Part shown: positions 9,676 through 20,352 of the stretch, piece by piece
Layout: every line of letters starts with the position of its first letter
How positions within the stretch are numbered: the first letter of the stretch is position 1
Assembly (NCBI GenBank): GCA_026075535.2
Contig: AP026546.1
Coordinates: 7,502,001 to 7,566,000, forward strand
DNA length: 64,000 nt
From: Tricholoma matsutake
Lineage: Eukaryota > Basidiomycota > Agaricomycetes > Agaricales > Tricholomataceae
Reading direction: 5' to 3'
The notes under the pieces: generated by a model
The model's input: only the letters and a program-made list of their open reading frames with translations
Databases searched by the model: none
What the model was told of the DNA's origin: nothing
Program-made: the position numbers and the translations under genes

Positions 9676-12600
9676 CTAAAGCCGCGCCTCTCCCGGCCTC
9701 GCCTCTGATCTATCCTTCACTCCAACCAGTTCCAACATATGCTCCACCACCTCTTGCGGTACCGTGACATGCCAGCTCGCCAACGTCCTCTTACCTCTAT
9801 GTCCCACAGCGGTCGTAAACACGCCCTCGGGCCGGATAGCCAGTTCCACTGGGGGGTACTTATTTGTGATTCCGTTCCCCTCGACGAGGGTTACCGAAAG
9901 GGGTGCTTCCATGGTAACCTTGGCTTGTTTGGGACCACCCTGAAAGAGTAGGAGTGCGCGGAACATGTCTTCGTCGGTCTGGGTGCGAAGAGACGAAGTG
10001 AGTAGGGGGTGTAGTAGGGAAGGTGGAGTGAGAGGGGAAGCAAACTACCTTATCGTCACCAGCGCAGAAGATAAACTCGGCATCCGGGTTCTGATATAGT
10101 ATTCGTTTTACAATTTCGCCCTACGTATCACCCAGCGTTTCATCGCACTGTATGAAATAAATAAGATATGGTTGACCCTACCTTGTTGATAGCCAGTGGT
10201 CGGACCTCCAGATTCTTCTTCCCGACGAGCACTAGCCATGAACAGTATATCAGGTGAAGGTTCGAACCCTACAAGAACACAAGGGAGTTACCCTCAATAG
10301 GCCGTTTATGAGCTAAATTGTTCTCTAGCAAATCCTGGCACTGCCTGCATTGGAACTGTCTATCAAGCACCGCGTGCAAGGTATCAACATTACGACCAGA
10401 TAAAAAGAAAAACGAGACCCACCCCCACTCGGGATCACTTCCCCGATAATGCCATGTAATAGAACTTTTCTTCGTCTCGATGTGACTTCCTGTCGTCCTC
10501 TACAGCACATCACAAAAATTACACATCAACTCACATCCCCCTCTCTAGAAACAGAACAAACAAACCCACCTCAGTATAATACCTAAATACTTCCATAACC
10601 TCCCCCATCCACTCCATATCCAAACTTTCCGTGAAACTGACCCACTTGCCCAACGGCTCCCGTACGAACCCGCCATGTTCCGCACTGAAGCCCATGTTCG
10701 GGAGATGGCCGAGATGCTGCTCAAGGAATTCCTGATCGCGTCCAGATATGATATACACAATGTTCCGCGGGTCCGCGGAAAGCCGCTCTAGCGCTTCCAG
10801 GGTTGCCGATGTCGGTATCGCCATAGAGGGCGTCTTCACTATCGGCGTTAGAGTGCCCTACATGTGTGATATCCCGATGCACAGATATCAACAAGAGAAA
10901 GGAAAAAGAAAAAAAAAAAAAAAAAGAAACACGTACATCGTAGTCGAACAAGAACAATCTCTTCCCAGCAGCGTGGTATATTTCGCCGAGCTGTTCTCGA
11001 GCGAGATACGGCGTCTGGCGGGCCTGGCCCTGTCCGTCCATGCGCCCGAGCAGCATCTTGATGAGCACGCTCGCCCACGTGTGCGACGTGTGGGTCGTGA
11101 CAACCTTATACAGCGTTTCATGCCGCAACGCCTTTTCCTTGGCAGACATCTGGAGACCTTGGTTCATCGCGGCGGATACGTCCTGACGATGATAGTTGCG
11201 TTAGTTCGCATTTGTACTCACATTCGCAGAACGTACACCGAGATTCCAGGGATTGACCAAAAGTGCATCTTCCATATGCTTGCTGATTCCCATGAACTCA
11301 CTCAACACGAGCGGCGAATTATTTGTTTTGCTCTGCGCGATCACAAATTCCATGCTGGTGGTGTTCATCCCGTCCCGGAGGGGTGTGATCACAGCAAGGT
11401 CAGCCACGCTCAACAGAGCGTAGAATTCGTCTTTCTTCAGTGTTTGGTGGCTGTAATTCATTCATGGTTAGGTTCAGGTGTGTATAGTACAGGACACGCA
11501 CTAATGATGGACGGGAATAAAGTCCAAACTTCCATACTCGCCGTTGATATGGGCTACGAGCTCGTTGATCTGCCTCTCGAGCTTAGGGGAATCAGTCAGC
11601 GCAGGGGATGTCACCTGGATCATGACCACATTCCCGACCCACTCTGGGTAGTCTTGCAGGAGTTTCTCAAACGCACGGAGCTGTGTGATTGTTTGAATAG
11701 TCGTTGCATAGTAGGAAATACGCGATGTACCTTCTGAAACACTCCCTTGACAACGTCGAGTTTGTCACGGCCCACGATAATCTTCTTGCCCTCATACGAT
11801 GTTCTTAGCGCTTCGAGTTTCGGCTGGATGCCTGTGCGCATCCTACCCAACAAAAAAATCAGCGATACCAAGAAGGAAATGGAAATGGAACTCACACATC
11901 GCGCCTTACACGTTCGGCGTCAACACCAACAGGGCAATGTATGACGGCGGAAACGTGCCCTTCGACGTCTATGCCCATCACACCGCTGCAGTCGCGCAAC
12001 GTCGAAGATGAGGTGGACTCGTACCCGCACACGCGGACGCAGGTAGAAATGAAGTGTCTAGAGTAGGAATAGGTCTGAGAACGAAGCAGTGTAAGTATAA
12101 TTATGGCGAATGGCAACGGGACGGACTTGGAAACAAATGAGGTTGGCACCGAGCATGCCGTCGAGGATCTCTTTGCGGCCTGTTGGTGGTAGTGATGAGG
12201 AAAGGAAAAAAATTGTTACAAAAGAACGTACGAGGAAGGCATCGGAAAATTTCGCTGCTTGGGAATGGGGTGTGCACGAACAGACCTAGGATGACGTCAG
12301 GTATGAATTCACGCACGAGTCTAATGTCAAGTAGTCAATAAGCATATGTGAGGACTGGGAGAGAATATAATTGTACCTGGGGACTAGGAGGAGATGGTAG
12401 TCGTGCACCCAGATGAGATCACCAGGTTTGTAGACCTCTGCGATCTTGCGTGCAAAAGCGGCATTGGCGCTTTCGTAGAAAGGGTAGTGGGAGTCGGCGG
12501 ATGCGTATTCTGTAGCTACGTCCTGCCAAAGTAGGTAGTGGAATAAAGGCCAGAGAACTGACAACATCGTTAGGATAAACAATGTGGTAGATACGTGGTG

Positions 12601-13150
12601 ACTGACTCTGTTTGCAATAACCATCGTAATGACCATGCGCAACCCTGTCATCGAGCCACACAGGAACGTAAGTGGTCTTGCGCTCGTCGTCAGGGTCGCT
12701 CTCTTTTGGCTGATACGTTTTGAGTGCCTCGTCGAGCTCGTCCCTGTCCTGTTGTGAGATAGTGTCAGGTGGAATATGTTCACCAGCTGTAGGAGAAATA
12801 ATGTCGCCAGTCCATCCAATGATGAGCTGCTCATGTGTAGAACTAAGAGAACTAATCCCAGATATCATAGCAGAATGACCATAACGAGGATTGATGGACC
12901 AAGCAGAAGGAGGTGTGTCGCCGATCGCATTAGCTGGTACGACAGGTGGAGTTGGAGGAGGACTGAGGACGCCAGGATGAGAGTTCAGAGTAGCAGTGAT
13001 TGGAAGGTAATGGCAGACATGAAGAACTCTGCCAGAGAGAGGAATGCCGTTTGCGATATGTTGAGCCTCGAGATGGCGAATATCGGCACGGACTTGGTCG
13101 ATGGAAATATCGTCGCCTTGACGGGTGTAGGGTTCGGCGAAAGAGTCCAT
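9676..13150 (-). CDS. TPS2: Trehalose-6-phosphate phosphatase (Tps2 type), 15 exons, 884 aa
   Basis: Removes the phosphate from trehalose 6-phosphate, the last step of trehalose synthesis, normally in the cytosolic Tps1/Tps2 complex. Exons: 13150-12607, 12557-12377, 12320-12232, 12179-12127, 12074-11896, 11842-11731, 11680-11502, 11450-11237, 11182-10937, 10857-10570, 10499-10423, 10359-10292, 10231-10182, 10120-10049, 9978-9676; the sum is 2655 nt. Residues about 100-560 form a GT20 glucosyltransferase-like domain (IIGWTGDI, LWPLFHYLLWQD, DLIWVHDYHLLLVPR, VGRDKLDVVKGV, SEFMGISKHMEDALLVNPWN). The C-terminal third is a HAD phosphatase with DYDGTLTPIV (about 597-606, nucleophile Asp, split by an intron) and GDDKTDEDMF (about 781-790). 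Length matches yeast Tps2 (896 aa). Intron 9 carries a long A/T homopolymer. The gene is intact; by analogy with Tps2 the GT20 part probably lacks synthase activity. Confidence 0.95.
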
Positions 13151-14386
13151 TGTAGCAGTGAATAGTGAAGAAGGATAGACTATAAAGCGAGATTATATAT
13201 GTAGCAGATAACCTGGATCAGTTCAACGCTGTCCACTTTTCTTCATATTGGCTCAATTGGGAAATCAAACTGAAATCAACCCTGAAATTTGAATCATCGT
13301 CTCCTCGATCATTCCGCATGCGTCCCCTCCCTTTCTGGTCTTCATACCTTACTTTCTCAATCTTCCTTCCCAATCAACCGAGGCCAATCGATCTAATCAT
13401 CCTGACGACGTCCTTCCCTACTTGTGACGCGGCGTTCTCTGATATCCATCTCTGTTGCATCTTACATCGCTTTCCGATCATTCAACTACTCAAACGAACG
13501 TGTCCGCACATCGAACCCATACTATTCCTCCGTCTAAACGTCCCGCCTTCGTCCGCGCAGCGGCGTAACTATCCCTGTTTCTACCATGCCCTAAATCAAA
13601 TGGCGCTCTTTGTTCAATCTCCCCAGTAGTTCTTGTTGCGGAGCTCCTTCATGCCTAGGGGTAGTATTGCTCCCGACCACGTCCAGGCATTTTCCCATCT
13701 TCATTTGGAAGTGATCCACGATGTTCCTCTATCCAGACCCTCTTCAAGTTTCCAACTTCCGCCCCTTTGCTTGTTCACACAATATCTCAGTATACTAAGG
13801 ACCTCGTTCGCGTGGTGCTGTAATCGATTTCCAACGATTCAGCAGTCCTTTGTATTTGATCGCAAGATAATGAATTTGTTAGCACACGTTCAGAATTTGA
13901 ACAAACAACGAAGCTCAAGCTAAAGTAAAAGGAGCTGAATTTCAGTTTGTTCTTTGCCCAGGCACACGTTTTCATTCGGGAAAATGTACCAAAATAAAAT
14001 GTTTTCATGGGTATATTCAAAAATCGCCGTTGGTGTGCGGGGTTACTCAGGGTCTTTGTGGTCATCAGAACTGTAATTAAACTCCGACACTCACAAGTGA
14101 ACAGTGTAGATTTCCCTTTACACAATGATTCAGGGTTACGAGTCCTTAACGAAGTTAAGACTTGTTCTTAGAACCTGGAACCGCCAAAGAATTCAGTGTG
14201 ACCGTTTTTCCGTGTCTGTTTTCCCCATGGTCAGTAAGTTCTGAGCAACCATTACAAAAATTACTGACTTTACTAACCGTGGGACTCAAAAATTAGCCGA
14301 GACACGGATTTTGAGTATAAAAGGAAATTTCTCATCCGGCTATCTAAGTTACCGGAACCTATAGTAATTGACTTCAATACAATCCA
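13151..14386. other. Upstream region of TPS2, no further gene seen
   Basis: Presumed promoter and 5' flank of the trehalose gene, then the left border of the transposon island. CCCCT or AGGGG cores (stress-response-element type) occur at 13324-13328, 13657-13661 and 13762-13766, too few to be meaningful. The 96-103 codon plus-strand frames here have no recognisable motif. Confidence 0.4.
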
Positions 14387-14450
14387 TTACAAACTTTTAT
14401 TGATAGTTTCATTACAAACTATTATTGATCAGTTACAAACTTTGTATTGA
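14387..14450. repeat. Short tandem repeat, about 22-bp unit, three copies
   Basis: Three consecutive degenerate copies of TTACAAACTTTTATTGAT-like sequence (CATTACAAACT..., CATTACAAACT..., AGTTACAAACT...). Low-complexity DNA at the left border of the island. Confidence 0.55.
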
Positions 14451-14477
14451 AATTTTGAAATTTGATGATACTTCAGG

Positions 14478-14579
14478 GGCACCCTAAAGTTATCATGTGC
14501 ACCAAATATTGACTTCTCTCTGAGTCTCTCCCCCTGAGAGATGTCAATATTTGGCGCATGTGACTGCTTTAGGGTATGC
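14478..14579. repeat. Imperfect hairpin of about 100 bp
   Basis: ACCCTAAAG, CATGTGC and CCAAATATTGAC in the left arm are mirrored by GTCAATATTTGG, GCATGTG and CTTTAGGGT in the right arm, with about 30 nt of loop rich in CTCTC. The arms lie at about 14478-14512 and 14543-14579. It could be a tiny foldback element or a scar; no coding content. Confidence 0.7.
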
Positions 14580-15204
14580 TTTTTGTAGCACATCTACAAT
14601 GAAATTCTTGTATCTCACTCATTTCTTGTCCGATTAGGTTCATTTAACTACAGATGGGAAAGTACATCATTGGCCAGTCATCGGGAGAGTACTTGGCATT
14701 GTTTGGCATTGTTGTCATGGCTAAATATACTATCTCCTTCAGTTTTCATCCAATTTGCACGATTTAACTTGCAAATGAAAAGTATGTTGGTCTGAAATAC
14801 TTACAAGTATTTGGGATTGTTTGTTTATAGATCAAAAAGATCAACATAACTATATCAAAGCCAGTTTTTACTCAATTGAGTTTATTTAACTTGTGGAAGG
14901 GTATGTAACTTGGACACTTTACCCTGTGCTGACAAAAGTTGTTTATATTTGTTTGTTAGATTATCAAAATACTGTATCTTGCTCAATTCTTGGCTGATTT
15001 CTTTTATTTAACTTGGAATGAGAAGATAGATTATTGGCCAATCATTGGGAGGGTGTTTGGCATTGTTTGGCATGTTGTCATAGCTAAATATAGTATCTCC
15101 TTCAGTTTTCATCCATTTTGGATGATTTACAGGGTTTTGCATAATAACTTGCAGTTGATGAATTTTGGAAATGTGTTTGTGTAACTTTGTCCTGTGGCTG
15201 AAAT

Positions 15205-17528
15205 CACCAATCCATGACCATTACATCGATTCAACACCAATGCCAGTGATTCCGAATTCAATCTACCTCATCTGAGTCATTGTCGATGGCATGAGATGAC
15301 TTATTCTTGAATTGCAAGCTATTCACCTTGTCATTACATGTGCTCTATTTTCTTCCCCCACAATTTTATCAATCTAGGTCCCCGTCTTCAGTTTCATGGC
15401 ACTTATCCTAATGAGCAGGGTCTTGCCCAAGATCCATACTACTACATACTAGTTTGCAATGATCCATCCAGAGACACTAGGCCTGGCATGGAGATCATAC
15501 AGGGTCTAATGGGAAGAGGTGGTATAAAGGCAAGTAGCGCTCATCAGGACCATCAGGACCAGCAATGGCAAATCTAACTCCCCATCTTCTTCCTTCTGTG
15601 CACCAGATTCCCAAGGGTGTTCATCCTCCACCTTTGAGGCCAACAAATACTATGGAAAACTCTGCATCTGTTCCGCCACACCCTGACTATGGCCCCCTTC
15701 TCCCTCATCGGCCATCTGATGGATGGCTGCAGAATCCAGCATGGATTGGTATGTTTCCTACAGATGCTGCATTTTTTCCAGTAGCTGACTGCTGATTAGA
15801 TGATGGAGTTAATCCCCTGATCTACTTCTATTCTCACCAAGAGATCGAGTATACCCTTCGCATTTATTGTCCCGATCACCCCAGGCTGCACCCCCAGCAT
15901 ATTGCAGCAGCATCTATGACATCTACTCCTGCTCCTGCATCTGCGTCTGCACCTCCTCCTGCTCCTGCATCTGTGTCTGCTTCTGCACCTGAGCCTGTGC
16001 CTGCTACTCTCATTCTCACATCTGTGGCCCCTAGCCATGTTACCGGTTTGGAACCTGTTCAAAATGACTCCACTCCTCAAGAGGGGACCACAGACATGAG
16101 TAAGTAAGGCAACTGTAGTTTAGTTGTGTTATCTTACCTGTGAAATAGCTCCACTGGATTTGGCGGGACACATGGTTTTGGTCACTATGGTTTACTCTGC
16201 ACCTGAGAAAGCTCCTGGTGGTAATCGGTTGGGTAAGGTGGTGATGAAGAAGCATCAGAATGCAAAATTTGATGATGTCAAGATTTTGCTACTTGACCAG
16301 GTGTCCTTTATCCGTGAGTGGCTCAGAATTCATGACGTTGGGGATCAGTATAGCCCTGGTATTCACAATGGGCCACCATTCAAGATGTGGTGGATGGGTT
16401 CAAGGTATGTGAACCCATCAATATTAATGATACTGTGCTGACTTCTATCGTGAAATTGCTAGTGGTGGAAAAGGTGGGGCTGTGACAATAGACTGTGATT
16501 GTGAATACACTGTTGCTGTTGACGCATTGTTGAAAAAAAATCAAGCCACTTGCCAGGTTGGTGTCGAATTTGATCTTGATGGAATGGAGCAGTTCCACAT
16601 TACTTGTAAATGGGTTTGTTCTCTGTTGTTATGATGTTTGATGATCTGACTGTGTTGTAGCCATTTTCTCAGACTGAGGAAAGTGATATTGACCCCAAGT
16701 TGTTGTATGGGACAAAGGTGATGTACCGTGATCTAATCCCATGCTTATTTCGCTAATGTCTTGTATTTTTAAGGTTCCTTGTCTCGACAACTACACTGAG
16801 CTTGAACAGCTTCAAGGCTCCATCATCCTGCAGTTGAAGACAAAATGGCCATGCAAAAAGCATCAAGGTGAACATGGCGACCCAGGTTTCTGTTATGTTG
16901 ACCCCACGGGTGGTCACCTAGGCCTCAATAATTGCAAATTAAAGATCTGGGCAGCAGCTCATAAGCTGACTTCTGAAATAGTATGATGTCTGATGTATTA
17001 ATTATTTTCAGGCAGTGGCAGATGCTACAAAGCATGAACCTCCCAACACTGTTGAATTTGATGGTGTTTGGATGGTCGGCTTACTAGTGTCAAGCACAGG
17101 GGATGTAATGGCCCTCGTGCCGATGGTGCTGCCCACCCCCATCTTCATCAACGGATGCAACTGCTCTTCTCGTGGCTGCCATGATTCCTCTTATCAGCAA
17201 CCTGGTTCCAAGGTCGAACAATGTCCCCGATGCACCAACCATCCCTGTATGGGTAAGGCAAGAAGTTTCCATGATATCTCTGATCCCCAGCACAACATCT
17301 GAGCTGCATACCTGTCTGACTGACTTTGCAAGGATCAAGGGCATTGATCTTCTTGCTAGTGAGGCTGCATTGTTGGAGCTCAATCTCACTCCTGACATCA
17401 TTCCTGTTGTGCCTATTGCTCATCTCTGTGAGGTGATTGGTGCTGTTGAGGGCCAAGTTTGGAAGTTTCAATCCTTCTGTCGAGAGTGGTCAGATCGGCT
17501 CGAAGACAAGAAGCACAGGTTGTTGTAG
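15205..17528 (+). CDS. Passenger gene of the mariner element, Agaricomycete-specific family, function unknown
   Basis: A multi-exon gene; I can see exonic stretches but not every splice site. In order: a Pro/His-rich N-terminal part (15560-15790), an Ala/Pro/Ser low-complexity stretch (15916-16100), then blocks with DLAGHMVLVTMVY, VTIDCDCEYTVAVDALLKK, PKLLYGTKVPCLDNYTELEQ, LQGSIILQLKTKWPC, HQGEHGDPGFCYVDPTGGHL and GLNNCKLKIWAAAH, and a C-terminal block with SELHTCLTDFARIKGIDLL, LTPDIIPVVPIAHLCEVIG and FQSFCREWSDRLEDKK, ending at TAG 17526-17528. Plausible introns start with GTGAGT or GTATG-like sites between blocks. I recognise the family as recurrent and uncharacterised in mushroom genomes. 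It lies inside the mariner terminal repeats, convergent with the transposase. Whether it is intact is uncertain. Confidence 0.55.
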
Positions 17529-17592
17529 AGCCTCATAAATCACATTCGTTATATTCCATAACATTCCTTCAAGTCTTTATCTATGTATTACC

Positions 17593-18637
17593 CTATTCAT
17601 AACCACAGTTTAATATCCAACCCAGTGCATCTTCAGCCATAACAGACAGTGCAGCCTGGTGAATTAACCAAGGACGTGCCTCAGGTCGCAGGGCTTCTGC
17701 TTCATGTCATCTAAGCCATGCCTTGATGGATGAGAATGTCTGCTCAATTGGATTATAGTCTGGGGAATATGGTGGCAGATAAATGAGCTTTGCATCTGTA
17801 GGACAACGATCACAACCAGATCTGATACACAACAACACAATGACTTACTACACTCAACTTCAATTATCTGATGGATTTCTTCATCATGATGGATAGCACA
17901 ATTATCTAGGACAACCATGCTACGAGGACCAGGATATGGTGTTAATTTTGGAGACTGAATTAAGGGTTTCATCAATTGTCTGGTCATTATGTTCAGATAA
18001 TGGAATCCTACAAGTTGATTCCAGAGGTAGTGAATGAATTTATCCTTGTTCACTGAGCCCTCAAATATATCCAGAGCAATTATCCCATCGCATGTCAATG
18101 CAGGAAGTATTGAAAATTGCTCTCCACAGATGAATGCAACATGTCGCACACATGCTTGACCTACCCTTGCCCAACCAACATTTCGTTGATTTGTGTGATC
18201 ATCAACACCAGCTTCATTGATCCAAACTATGTATTCCTTCGGAATGTCTCCATTTGCTGCAATCCAAGTTGCCTGCAGCAATTCATTGCACTCTATAGCA
18301 GAGGCAGCAACTTGCTTGTGTGTGATCGCAAGTCGCAGAAGGGTGCGATAGATAGTAGAAATTGAAACATCAATATTGTGTGTTTCTGATAGTTTGTCTT
18401 GGATCTCATCCAGATAGATCACTGGATTCGCATCCATCAGGGAAGAAATGTACGAGGGCGACTGCGAGGCCATGCATGTGGGTTGGTGACCTGACCAAAA
18501 TCACGATGGAGTTGAAGAATATTGTAAACAGTATGTTCACAGCATCCTGCAAGATCAGCAATCTCCTTCGCCCCTTTCTCATCCTCATAGTACCAAGATA
18601 CAACTCGTCGTCGGAGGTCCTCTGAAATCTGTGGCAT
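17593..18637 (-). pseudogene. Tc1/mariner transposase, inactivated
   Basis: Starts at MPQISEDLRRRVVSWYYEDE (18637), a helix-turn-helix DNA-binding region. Near 18450 the frame shifts between RSRPRTF and YISSLMDANPVIYLDEIQ. The catalytic core follows with YIVWINEAGVDD (the first Asp position reads Asn; family form is FIDE), MVVLDNCAIHH (second Asp), a 53-nt GT-AG intron (17848-17796) and [16 protein letters not shown] (third acidic motif). A TGA at 17707-17709 interrupts KAWLR-HEAEALRPEARPW where Arg is expected; the frame then stays open to TAG at 17593-17595. Frameshift, nonsense codon and lost catalytic Asp mean three independent hits. It belongs to the DD-E superfamily that cuts at TA. Confidence 0.88.
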
Positions 18638-19309
18638 TGATAAGCGACAAGCATGACAATCTGTCACAGTTTTGCCTGTGGCAAAGAAGTACAAACATAT
18701 TCATGAAAAGTTGTGACTGCAAGTTATTATGCAAAACCCTGTAACTTGCAAGATAAAAAGTATACTGTTGGTCTATTATTAAAAGATACTTACAAATATT
18801 TGGCATTATTTGTTCATATATCAAAAAATCAAAAAGATGATGTCAGAGCTGGTTTTAACTCAATTGAGTTTATTTAACTTGTAGAAGGGTGTAGCTAGGG
18901 CACTTTACACTGACAAAGGTTGTTTATCTTTAATTGTTAAATCATCAAAATACTGTATCTTGCCCATTTCTTGGCTGATTTGTTTTATTTAACTTGGAAT
19001 AAGAAGATACATTATTGGCCCATTCATTGAGATCATATTTGGTATTGTTTGGCATTGTTTGTGGTATCTCAGTTAGTTCTTCTTTAATCCAACTGATTTA
19101 ACCTGCAAATAAAATATATACTGTTTGTACATTATCTGATTTAGGTGTGCTAACAAAGGTTGTTTATATTTGTTATTAAATCATCCTTAAATGTTGGATC
19201 GGTCTATGGAGCATTACAATCTCTATCCATGAATATAATATATATGAGGTAATGGTCATTTGTTGAGATACATATGGGTTTTTTGGCATGATAAATTTTA
19301 TGACAAAAG

Positions 19310-19473
19310 ACTGGTCCAAACCAGTCTTTTTTCAGTTCATGGACCAATTAGGACTGGTCCTAAAGGGTCTGGTTGCAGTCCTCCAATATCTGGGTCAGTC
19401 CTGGACCAGCTGTGGTTGCTGGTTGCCCCATTTGGAAGTCAAAAACCAGACCGGACTGGACCTTTAAACACTA
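19310..19473. mobile_element. Solitary hAT-type terminus
   Basis: The stretch is dense in GACTGGTCC, ACCAGTC and TGGTTGCAGTCC motifs and ends with GGACCTTTAAACACTA, the mirror of the TAGTGTTTAAAGGT start of the hAT element at 36187. The next eight bases, GGCACATG, would be the target copy. No matching opposite end was found between 13 and 19.3 kb, so this may be a one-ended remnant. Confidence 0.55.
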
Positions 19474-20159
19474 GGCACATGGTATTCCACCATTTAGATA
19501 ATAAATGCGGTGCCCAATGTCGCTCGTAGTTTCTCGATGTCAATCAATAATGCTTGACGATGGTCAACGATGTTCGATCGCTGTTGCAGTTGTTTGTTCA
19601 GAGTGTTCTTAGGGCATTTTGAGGTAGTCCTAAGGTTGTGTGATGTGGTTTCTAAGTACGATCGATGTCGCTGGCGATGTTTCGACATGGTCGATACGAT
19701 ATCATGCTTGGTAGACTTGATCAAGAGTGATCGCGCTGCTGCTGGGACATCATAGGAGTTAGCTGATGTGATTAGAATGTGGTTGTAATGGTGAATTGGC
19801 CTTTGAGCCGAGGAGACAACCTATCAACGTAATGTCTAATCAACTTTGGTCCCCCCTTGCAAGGTCAGCAGACCCCATGCCATTGCTGTGAGGTTGCCCT
19901 TACAGCACTTCCCATGTTGTTGTAGCCATTTACTTTACTTTTGTAGTGTTATTTCAAGTTGTAAGTAGTACAAAAAGAATATCTAAGTATGCAATCCCAA
20001 CTTTTAAATAAAAGACTTGAAAGTATGTCAATGAGTGGTAACTCATGCTAATAATTTTGTACAAGTCCTTTGAGGGGGAGTTTGAATCTGCTGAGCACTG
20101 CCAGAGGTAGGTAAAATGCATTTTTACTTCATTTTCAGGATGTTTGCATTTCAGAGCAT
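19474..20159. other. Spacer without a confident gene
   Basis: A 76-codon minus-strand frame (19494-19724) ends with DIEKLRATLG, faintly like the tail of some retroelement proteins, but this is too short to assign. Nothing else stands out. Confidence 0.35.
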
Positions 20160-20180
20160 TCATGGTAGCCATTTTTCACA

Positions 20181-20253
20181 TCATTTTTGACTTCATTTTT
20201 CGATCATTCTTCTGCAAACATTCAAAAATGATCCAAAAATGAAGCCCAAAATG
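20181..20253. repeat. Hairpin near the left end of the putative element
   Basis: TCATTTTTGACTTCATTTTT and CGATCATT in the left arm are mirrored by AATGATCCAAAAATGAAG and CCCAAAATGA in the right arm, around a short loop containing TTCTGCAAACAT. About 30 bp per arm with a few mismatches. Confidence 0.6.
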
Positions 20254-20352
20254 AGCTGAAAATGGCAGAAAATCTCAATATTGGAAATTCTGAACATCCA
20301 GGGATGTCCAAACATCTGAACATCTGGGTCAGCCACCAATTTTGCTCTGGGT

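Larger units (their letters stand above)
15130..18741. mobile_element. Tc1/mariner element (3.6 kb) carrying a second gene
   Basis: Both ends carry CAGGGTTTTGCATAATAACT followed by TGCAGT, a perfect 26-bp inverted repeat with looser symmetry beyond it. Each end is flanked by TA (15128-15129, 18742-18743). Removing the element and one TA regenerates GATTTAACTTGCAA, which is the sequence of the uninterrupted neighbouring tandem-repeat unit near 14761, so the empty site is visible in the same window. The element holds a broken DD(D/E) transposase on the minus strand and an unrelated multi-exon gene on the plus strand, arranged tail to tail. Most Tc1/mariner elements are 1.3-2.4 kb with one gene, so this one is enlarged. 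Confidence 0.9.
14610..19200. repeat. Tandem repeat of about 365 bp, split by a mariner element
   Basis: One full unit (about 14692-15055) begins at TTGGCATTGTTTGGCATTGT and includes CTCAATTGAGTTTATTTAACTTG, here mentioned only in part, and ACTGTATCTTGC. A second unit starts at about 15055, is interrupted at 15128-18743 by the mariner insertion, and resumes at 18744 until about 19043, where a third begins. A partial unit precedes 14692. Unit copies differ by several percent. No coding potential; the function is unknown. Confidence 0.75.

Noticed and set aside
10231..10291. GGTTCGAACC resembling a tRNA B box
   Set aside because: It lies in a TPS2 intron, with no A box, acceptor stem or cloverleaf around it.
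10908..10926. Long A-run as a possible retroposon tail
   Set aside because: It is within a normal TPS2 intron and no target duplication or processed copy accompanies it.
10748..11737. 329-codon plus-strand ORF
   Set aside because: Shadow of TPS2: it runs antisense through four exons of the trehalose gene, including its introns.
13324..13766. Three CCCCT/AGGGG stress-response-element cores upstream of TPS2
   Set aside because: About one is expected by chance in this length and they are not clustered, so they do not support a regulatory claim.
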